The notes below the pieces were generated by a model. The model searched no databases. It was given only the letters and a program-made list of their open reading frames with translations, and had not been told where the DNA came from. 64,000 nucleotides of DNA. Source: Bacteroidales bacterium (GTDB lineage Bacteria; Bacteroidota; Bacteroidia; Bacteroidales; UBA4417). This document shows positions 58,624 through 64,000 of the stretch, in pieces. The stretch lies in contig JADJGZ010000016.1 of NCBI GenBank assembly GCA_016707785.1, positions 1 through 64,000 of the forward strand. The letters run 5' to 3'. Within the stretch, counting starts at the first letter, position 1; every line of letters starts with the position of its first letter. The position numbers and the translations under genes were made by a program.

Positions 58624-58953
58624 TTTTATTCGCTGGGTGTTTGGGCTGAAAGAATTGCCCGATATCTTAAAAGATGGCATGTGGCTGCTTTCTGGACTGG
58701 TTTTGCATTCGATGTTTCGGGAACTTTAGCAATGACTAAGCTGGCAGATGGCCCATTCAACCTGATGGAATTGCATACGCTTACCGGGCAGATTGCTCTA
58801 TGGCTCATGCTTGCCCATGCGATCTGGGCAAGCTATGTTGTCCGCAAAGGAAGCGAAAAAGCCCTCTCAGGGTTTCACCGGTATAGCCTGGTAGTCTGGA
58901 TGATCTGGCTGATTCCCTATTTCGGCGGGATGATGATGGGTATGGCGGGATGA
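58624..58953 (+). pseudogene. HsmA-family (TIGR03987) membrane protein, 5' end lost
   Basis: The frame reads FYSLGVWAERIARYLKRWHV, AAFWTGFAFDVSGTLAMTKL, LTGQIALWLMLAHAIWASYV and ends MIWLIPYFGGMMMGMAG, matching the HsmA-type four-helix protein. The expected first ~12-15 residues and start codon are missing: upstream DNA is open but has no ATG and no family similarity. The break is about 125 bases from integrase 3, so the gene was probably cut by integration of that module. The missing 5' part was not found elsewhere in the window. Confidence 0.75.
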
Positions 58954-59066
58954 GAACTAACGAAAGGATCAGGCAAAGCAGGACAAGGCGAGAGAAAATG
59001 ACGCCAAATATGCATTGTCCCGTTTATCGGGGTCTGATCATTTGTTCCCATTTGCCTTTCCCGTTT

Positions 59067-60059
59067 CTATCTCCGGACTTCCGGATCACTGATCGATACC
59101 CCAATTCGCTCTCCTTCCCTGATCTCCGTTTCATAGCCTTTTGAAGTATTAATCAACAGATCCTTATCGATGTTAACCCTGTTTTTCTCGAACAGCAGCG
59201 CCACCGTGGATCCCCCAAATTCGAAATACCCTTTCTCTTCCCCCTTTTTAACATCATCCCCGGTATAGGTCTGCACAATGCTTCCAACCATTGTTGCACC
59301 TATCTCAGCCATCACAACATCTCCAAACATGGGGTTTGAAATGATGACATATTCCCTTTTGTTCAGGCAGAAAATTTCAGCCATTTTTCGCAAAGCCAAG
59401 GGGTTAACCGAGTAATAATCACCATCAATCCGGGTGACGGGGGATACACTTCCGCTAATGGGGAAATGGAAACGATGGTAATCGGGAGGGGCAAGCCGGA
59501 TGATTACCAGGGTACCATCAAAGTAATTTTGAGCAAGGCGGGCATTATTCAAAAACGAAGAAATATCGAAGCGGTATCCTTTGATTATAAAATCGCTGTT
59601 GCTGATATTGGCGTAGGCCAGTACTTTCCCATCGGCAGGTGACACTATAACAGTTGAGTTGGTATCCACCGGCCTGGCAATATTCTTTAGTTTCCGGGTA
59701 AAGAAATCATTGAATGAGTTGAACTCCTGTTTTTGGGCGGCACTCATGTCGATATCAAATTCATCAACAAAAGGTTGTATTTTGGAGACAGATGAAGGAT
59801 GATCCATTCTATTGCCATAAACAGTCGATACCACCTTTCTTTTGGCCAGCGCCCACAATGTTGCTTCGCCTGCCGGATTATTATACAGCCACACCAACCA
59901 CTTTTCGCCAGCTACTTTTTCTGTTTTTAACAAACCACTTTGCCTCTCATAATATTGGATAGGAGCTTGTGGGGGCAACGGATATAAAGCCAGTATGGCA
60001 ATGACAGCAAGCAATAATAAAATGATCCCCCACCTCTTTTTAGTTTTTGAAATGTTCAT
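59067..60059 (-). CDS. psd: phosphatidylserine decarboxylase
   Basis: This is a 330-residue proenzyme. I start at MNISKTKKRWGIILLLLAVI. The frame runs 46 codons further into the IS21-like remnant, which is not part of the gene. A membrane anchor (residues ~9-27) is followed by the decarboxylase domain: NSFNDFFTRKLKNIARPVD, VSPADGKVLAYA (Asp), PPDYHRFHFPISG (His), and FEFGGSTVALLFEKN with the GGST self-cleavage site that yields the pyruvoyl group. It converts phosphatidylserine to phosphatidylethanolamine at the inner membrane. Single gene, convergent with the hsmA remnant. Confidence 0.9.
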   Translation of the reverse strand: MNISKTKKRWGIILLLLAVIAILALYPLPPQAPIQYYERQSGLLKTEKVAGEKWLVWLYNNPAGEATLWALAKRKVVSTVYGNRMDHPSSVSKIQPFVDEFDIDMSAAQKQEFNSFNDFFTRKLKNIARPVDTNSTVIVSPADGKVLAYANISNSDFIIKGYRFDISSFLNNARLAQNYFDGTLVIIRLAPPDYHRFHFPISGSVSPVTRIDGDYYSVNPLALRKMAEIFCLNKREYVIISNPMFGDVVMAEIGATMVGSIVQTYTGDDVKKGEEKGYFEFGGSTVALLFEKNRVNIDKDLLINTSKGYETEIREGERIGVSISDPEVRR

Positions 60060-60129
60060 CTGCTTGCTGTGTTTGCCTTGAAGAGCAAATATAGTGCAAA
60101 GTCCAATTAACCTTAGGGTGATCCCCTTT

Positions 60130-60258
60130 GGTTGGACAAATCGGATCATATAACCACCTTCTGCCGATTTTGGTTGACCACCTTGGTTTATTAACAATCA
60201 AGAAATTGAGCTGGTCTGGCTTTCCCGGCGAAGGCTGGTCAAAGTGAGCGTTTTTTCC
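60130..60258 (-). repeat. IS21-like terminal remnant, copy 2
   Basis: About 88% identical by eye to 3792-3920 and in the same orientation. It lies just upstream of psd and adds a false N-terminal extension (NQGGQPKSAEGGYMIRFVQP) to its frame. No transposase genes are nearby. Confidence 0.65.
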
Positions 60259-60402
60259 ACTCAGGTCTTTAAACCCGGGAATAGAAAACCGGAAATCGAT
60301 CTACGAATTTTAAGTTTTAACCGAAAATCGCACATCATTGTTCGAACAGGAAAACCACTTTCAAATAATCATTATTTTTGAGCTAGTCAACCCTCAGATA
60401 AA

Positions 60403-60984
60403 ATGAACAAAAACAGGTTAGAAGCATTCAGTGACGGCGTTCTCGCTATTATCATAACGATCATGGTCCTGGAACTTCGTCCCCCGACCGATACTTCCTT
60501 CGCTTCCCTTCGGCCTCTGATTCCAAAGATCCTTGGCTATGTTATGAGCTTCGCATTCATTGGAATTTACTGGAACAACCATCACCATCTTCTGCATACT
60601 GTTAAAAAAGTGAACGGTGGGATACTCTGGGCAAACATGAACCTCCTTTTCTGGCTTTCACTGATCCCTTTTACAACAGCCTGGATGGGTGAACACGGTT
60701 TTGCTGGCCCTCCCGTTGCATTGTATGGGATCGTGCTCCTGATGGCTGCAGTTGCCTACTATGTTCTGGTTCGTTTTATCCTTTACAAACACGGGAGGGA
60801 TTCGGTTCTGGCCAAGGCAATCGGGAGCGACTTCAAAGGGAAGATATCAATAGGAATCTATGCCATTGCGATCCTTTGCGCGTTTATCCTTCCCTTGCTG
60901 GCACAGGTGCTTTATGCGCTGGTGGCGTTGATGTGGCTTATGCCCGATATGCGGATTGAACGGCTCCTTGAGAAGGAGGAATGA
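60403..60984 (+). CDS. TMEM175-family potassium channel-like protein
   Basis: This is a 193-residue integral membrane protein. The first helix carries the family signature RLEAFSDGVLAIIITIMVLEL (FSDG motif), followed by helices with IGIYWNNHHHLLHTV, MNLLFWLSLIPFTTAWMG and others, about six in total. This is the bacterial TMEM175 (DUF1211) layout; characterised bacterial members form tetrameric potassium channels. Rightward, single gene, with a clean ATG and normal length. Confidence 0.85.
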   Translation: MNKNRLEAFSDGVLAIIITIMVLELRPPTDTSFASLRPLIPKILGYVMSFAFIGIYWNNHHHLLHTVKKVNGGILWANMNLLFWLSLIPFTTAWMGEHGFAGPPVALYGIVLLMAAVAYYVLVRFILYKHGRDSVLAKAIGSDFKGKISIGIYAIAILCAFILPLLAQVLYALVALMWLMPDMRIERLLEKEE

Positions 60985-61057
60985 CGGGTATCAGATGAGG
61001 CCGCTTCATTTCTCACAGATTTCCCAGCTTCCTCGTGACTATAATAATGAGAACAGG

Positions 61058-61537
61058 TCAATAGCAGTATTTAACTGCATACCAAACCGCCACTAACTCT
61101 TCTATCGTAACTTCTCCATCAATGGTGAACTCTATATCAGAAGTATAAGAAGAGGTTCCACTATAAACCTTGCCATCTTTTATCGTCGCCAGAATGTCGC
61201 TGGTATAAGAAGAAGTTCCCTTGTAGATCTTGCTGTCTTTGATGGTATATTCTATATCCGAAGTATAAGCTGATGTTCCTCTGTAAACCTTACCATCAGT
61301 TATAGTATAGATCACATCGCTGGTATGTGTGGAATTCCCTTTATAAACCCGATTTTTTGAAACATGACAGAGAATGTCCGAAGTGTAGGAAGATGTATTC
61401 TTATATACCTTCCCATCAGTAATAGTGCTGATTATATCCGAACTGTAGGTGGAAGTGCCTTTATAAACATTGACTTGAGCTGTAGCTGCAATACTTAGGG
61501 CAAGGACAAGTAAGAACAATAAGATTACTTTTTTCAT
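61058..61537 (-). CDS. secreted protein with six 20-residue beta-flower-like repeats
   Basis: This is a 159-residue product with a signal peptide (MKKVILLFLLVLALSIAATA). The mature part is six tandem ~20-residue repeats of the pattern KVYKGTSSYTSDILxTIxDG, with variants KVYKNTSSYTSDILCHVSKN and KVYRGTSAYTSDIEYTIKDS. A short acidic tail and an aromatic end (VAVWYAVKYCY) follow. The repeat resembles the small '4-fold beta flower' type repeats. The regularity is also visible in the DNA (60-base period). Exported, probably periplasmic or surface; function unknown. Confidence 0.75.
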   Translation of the reverse strand: MKKVILLFLLVLALSIAATAQVNVYKGTSTYSSDIISTITDGKVYKNTSSYTSDILCHVSKNRVYKGNSTHTSDVIYTITDGKVYRGTSAYTSDIEYTIKDSKIYKGTSSYTSDILATIKDGKVYSGTSSYTSDIEFTIDGEVTIEELVAVWYAVKYCY

Positions 61538-61697
61538 TGTATGCCTTCCTGAATCTCAGATGATAAACTTAAATAAAATCTGGGAATGACAAGCATTGTT
61601 ATACTGAATCTTTTCAGCTTCCGTCAGTTGACGAATCGCAAATCTGCTAAGATTCAGCATATCTGTAACTTTCTCCTTTACCCGGACTTTTAAAGCA

Positions 61698-62384
61698 TCA
61701 ATATGGACCAATGACTTCAGTTAAAATATTGTAAGAGAAACCGAGATTATTTGTCCAATCTTTAAACCCGATGTTTTCAGGGTTCAAACTAATGGCTTCA
61801 AATAAATCCCCCCCTATTGACACACTCTGGGACATGCTTGAAACTTTCCAATTGGAGAGTTTTACCGAATAATAAGGAGTAGCTTGTCCGGGCACATACA
61901 TTTTAAATTCAATGCCCCCAACCATTGAACCCAAAATCATCGCTTTAAAAAAGTGAGTGGAATTGTAATCCTGGGTCTTGCTAAAGGACACGTCCTGAAT
62001 ACTGACACTGTTTGAAAAACCAGCATTTGACCCCCCAAAGGACATAGCAGTTACCTGGTAAACGCCCGGACTAAATGAACCTGGGCCAAAGAAAGAATAT
62101 GTAATTGAATCGCCATATGTCCCTGACAATGCACTTGCACTTGTCAGTGAATTCCATTTGGCGCCATTATGAAAGGCAGGCGTTTTGGTATTTATGTCAT
62201 AAATCATCAATCCGGCGGAAGGATTGCTTACAGAACCGGTATCGTTTACACGGGGCAGCAGGAGGCCCTTGTCTGGACTGGTCAGGTCCAGAATGGAATT
62301 AGAACTGGGGTTCAAAGTACCAATGCCAACTTGAGCAGTGGCTACCTGGGCTGCAAATAAAATGCAGATAAAGATATATTTCAT
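61698..62384 (-). CDS. secreted protein with Hcp-like beta-barrel domain
   Basis: This is a 228-residue product with a signal peptide (MKYIFICILFAAQVATAQ). Residues ~19-75 carry the Bacteroidota fibre-like motif VGIGTLNPSSNSILDLTSPD, KGLLLPRVNDTG, which often leads surface proteins. The rest (GVYQVTAMSFGGSNAGF, VSIQDVSFSKTQDYNSTHFF, VKLSNWKVSSMSQS, FEAISLNPENIGF) follows the strand pattern of Hcp-like proteins, the tube protein fold of type VI secretion. No other T6SS gene is in the window, and Hcp itself has no signal peptide, so this is likely an exported homologue with another role. Confidence 0.65.
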   Translation of the reverse strand: MKYIFICILFAAQVATAQVGIGTLNPSSNSILDLTSPDKGLLLPRVNDTGSVSNPSAGLMIYDINTKTPAFHNGAKWNSLTSASALSGTYGDSITYSFFGPGSFSPGVYQVTAMSFGGSNAGFSNSVSIQDVSFSKTQDYNSTHFFKAMILGSMVGGIEFKMYVPGQATPYYSVKLSNWKVSSMSQSVSIGGDLFEAISLNPENIGFKDWTNNLGFSYNILTEVIGPY

Positions 62385-62933
62385 AATTGTATGATTATTG
62401 TTGCCTACTCTGAACAGTTTTCGGCTTCCCCTTTTTTTTATTTAATTTCCAGTTATTTAATGATTTTGAGTACTTATATGCAAATATAGTTATTTATATT
62501 GATTCTAAATAAAAAACTTTTTATCTAGAAATCAATACAATACTCTATGCAACCCTTATCAAGGTTATCTGAACTAATCAATGGAACCATCATTTACTTC
62601 AAAACACAGGACGGCCTATTGAAGGCTGTTTTGAATGTGGTTATTCCAGGTCAGAGGCAATTAAAGTGGGGAAATTCATCAAAAAACAAAAATCATGGAA
62701 ATTAATTGAAGCGATGATTAATGGAAAGTCCTTTTAAAGGAATCCTCGCTGAGCTGGTAACTAAAAAACAATTTGATGGAGCAACTGACAAATCAGAGGG
62801 CCTCAGGTTCATTTGTAGTTGCGGGAATGAAGGAGGTGCAACAAAGACGCGGGTTTAAAGCTTTAAGCAATGAAACCTGTCCTTGTATCGCACAACTATG
62901 TGAACAACGCACAAAAGACTCATATAGAATCTT
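62385..62933. other. intergenic stretch without a supported gene
   Basis: Only short frames are seen. A stop-terminated piece around 62610-62737 (GYSRSEAIKVGKFIKKQKSW) reads protein-like, but has no start and no recognised family. Confidence 0.4.
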
Positions 62934-64000
62934 TTACTCAGATATCCCCTCTTCCCTCTTCAACTTAGTAAACACAATAATCAAAAAGCTTACAAGAAAG
63001 AAGCCTGACAGTAACAAGGCACTGTTCCTCATACTTCCGGTAACATGTTCGATCAGGCCGAAACTCAGCATGCCAATAACGATGGCAAGCTTTTCTGTAC
63101 TATCATAAAAACTGAAGTAAGAAGCGGTGTCTGATGTGCCTGTTGGGATCAATTTGGACCAGGTGGAGCGTGCCTGCGACTGGATGCCCCCCAATACCAT
63201 TCCTACCATCGCTGAGAGAATAAAGAATTGCATTTCAGTGTTCACCTTATAGGCTGAAATACAGATGAATATCCAGATACCCAGCATCCACAACAGGGAT
63301 GTCCTGTTTCCGAAACGGGATGAAACACGGCCGAAAATAAATGCCCCGAGAATCGCCACTGCCTGAATAATCAGGATGGTCATAATCAGTTTCGAATCGG
63401 TGATTCCCAATTCTGCTTTACCGAACAAGGATGCCACAATGATGATCGTCTGTACTCCCATGCTGAAAAAGAAAAAGGCCAGCAGGAAGCGCGACATGGT
63501 TTTATGTTGGTTGATATAGCGAAACACTGCTGATATTTCATGAAAGCCCTTACCCAGCAGGTTTAGTTTGAAACTTACCGGCCTTCGTTCTTCACGGAGA
63601 TAGTAAAATGCTATCTGAGCCACTGCAAGCCACCAAATACCGACCAGGACAAATGAAAACCTTACAGCTTCGAGTCCATCAGCGAATCCAAACCATTGAT
63701 AATTCTGAAGAGTGATAATATTAAAGATCAGTAAAATCATACTCCCGGCATATCCAAAGGAAAACCCTCTTGCACTGATCCGGTCATGCAGGTCGGGAGT
63801 GGCAATGAGTGGTAAAAAGGAATTATAATATACCAGGGACCCGGCAAAGCCAAGCACAGCCAGCATGGGGAGAATCAGTCCCAGTTCAAGGTTCTCCCCG
63901 GTAAAAAAGAAAAGTCCCATGCAGGCAAAAGACCCGATGAAGGTAAAAACCTTCATGAATTGCTTCCGGTAGCCGCCCAGGTCGGCGATCCCCGATAAAG
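62934..64000 (-). CDS. MFS transporter (UMF1/Atg22-like), cut by window edge
   Basis: The frame continues to the end of the window (LSGIADLGGYRKQFMKVFTF precedes the first internal Met), so the gene starts outside. About 354 residues are visible, with some ten hydrophobic segments, the A-type loop GIADLGGYRKQ, the loop FGRVSSRFGNRTSLLW between halves, and GMVLGGIQSQARSTWSKLIP, which matches UMF1-type permeases related to Atg22. Substrate unknown. About the first 60-70 residues are missing. Confidence 0.8.
   Translation of the reverse strand, partial: LSGIADLGGYRKQFMKVFTFIGSFACMGLFFFTGENLELGLILPMLAVLGFAGSLVYYNSFLPLIATPDLHDRISARGFSFGYAGSMILLIFNIITLQNYQWFGFADGLEAVRFSFVLVGIWWLAVAQIAFYYLREERRPVSFKLNLLGKGFHEISAVFRYINQHKTMSRFLLAFFFFSMGVQTIIIVASLFGKAELGITDSKLIMTILIIQAVAILGAFIFGRVSSRFGNRTSLLWMLGIWIFICISAYKVNTEMQFFILSAMVGMVLGGIQSQARSTWSKLIPTGTSDTASYFSFYDSTEKLAIVIGMLSFGLIEHVTGSMRNSALLLSGFFLVSFLIIVFTKLKREEGISE

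Noticed and set aside
60060..60197. 46-residue N-terminal extension of phosphatidylserine decarboxylase
   Set aside because: It is translated IS-remnant DNA (NQGGQPKSAEGGY). The membrane anchor begins properly at the later Met.
61590..61675. Imperfect inverted repeat ACTGAATCTT...AAGATTCAG between two small secreted genes
   Set aside because: The arms are interrupted and far apart, with no T tract. Too weak to call a terminator or operator.
62610..62737. Protein-like tail GYSRSEAIKVGKFIKKQKSW ending in TAA
   Set aside because: No start codon and no recognised family. It may be a fragment of a lost gene, but cannot be supported.
62773..63108. Rightward 111-codon open frame
   Set aside because: Its second half is antisense to the well-supported MFS transporter, and its N-terminal part has no start signal or protein-like pattern.
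1..64000. CRISPR array, tRNA or rRNA genes
   Set aside because: No regularly spaced repeats of CRISPR type, and no cloverleaf or T-loop patterns, were seen on either strand by eye.

Overview
The window looks like an AT-rich chromosome segment of a Bacteroidota bacterium. The signs are several secreted proteins ending in type IX secretion (T9SS) type A sorting domains, Bacteroidota-style RHS/YD proteins with a DUF6443-like N-terminus, BT4734/VirE-N-type primase genes, and three tyrosine recombinases of the Bacteroidota mobile-element type. No tRNA, rRNA or CRISPR array was seen.

Layout. 0-3.2 kb: a leftward metal-homeostasis cluster (EamA-type exporter with a His-rich tail, Fur-family repressor, Cys-rich DUF6660-like secreted protein, two small membrane proteins). 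3.2-9.3 kb: a mobile-element module (truncated primase, HTH protein, unknown protein, integrase) next to a second, divergent integrase, with several 11-bp-phased direct repeats. 9.4-14 kb: decayed IS66 and IS4-like elements around a small T9SS protein. 14.2-27.1 kb: large T9SS surface proteins. Two of them share a ~780-residue beta-helix/helical/sorting-domain scaffold but carry different heads, a beta-propeller and a papain-like peptidase. 27.2-28.5 kb: IS5-type and IS3 remnants.

28.6-52 kb is the most striking part: two leftward, paralogous toxin-like operons. Each runs YD/SpvB-like secreted protein, T9SS-anchored propeller protein, RHS protein with a variable C-terminal tip, then a small membrane protein or lipoprotein (candidate immunity). 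About 5.5 kb in the middle of each operon is nearly identical. The outer ends, meaning the YD head and the toxic tip plus immunity gene, have diverged. A third, orphan RHS tip with its own lipoprotein gene lies at the downstream end, fused to an IS66 scrap. The three tips differ: HExxH metallopeptidase-like, HE...NH...EN-type, and permuted-papain-like. The island is bracketed by same-orientation remnants of one IS5-type transposase.

52.9-58.6 kb: a second integrative module (integrase, unknown protein, HTH protein, zinc-finger membrane protein, plus the tail of a type I restriction system with its YgjP-like metallopeptidase). It lies directly against a 5'-truncated HsmA-family gene, which suggests integration into that gene. 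58.6-64 kb: ordinary chromosomal genes (phosphatidylserine decarboxylase, TMEM175-like channel, two small secreted proteins, an MFS transporter cut by the window edge).

How the genes work together (inference): the T9SS proteins and the RHS operons form a cell-surface/secreted repertoire. Its variable heads and tips appear to be exchanged by recombination around conserved cores, in a region heavily worked over by mobile elements. All family calls were made by reading sequence, without database searches.
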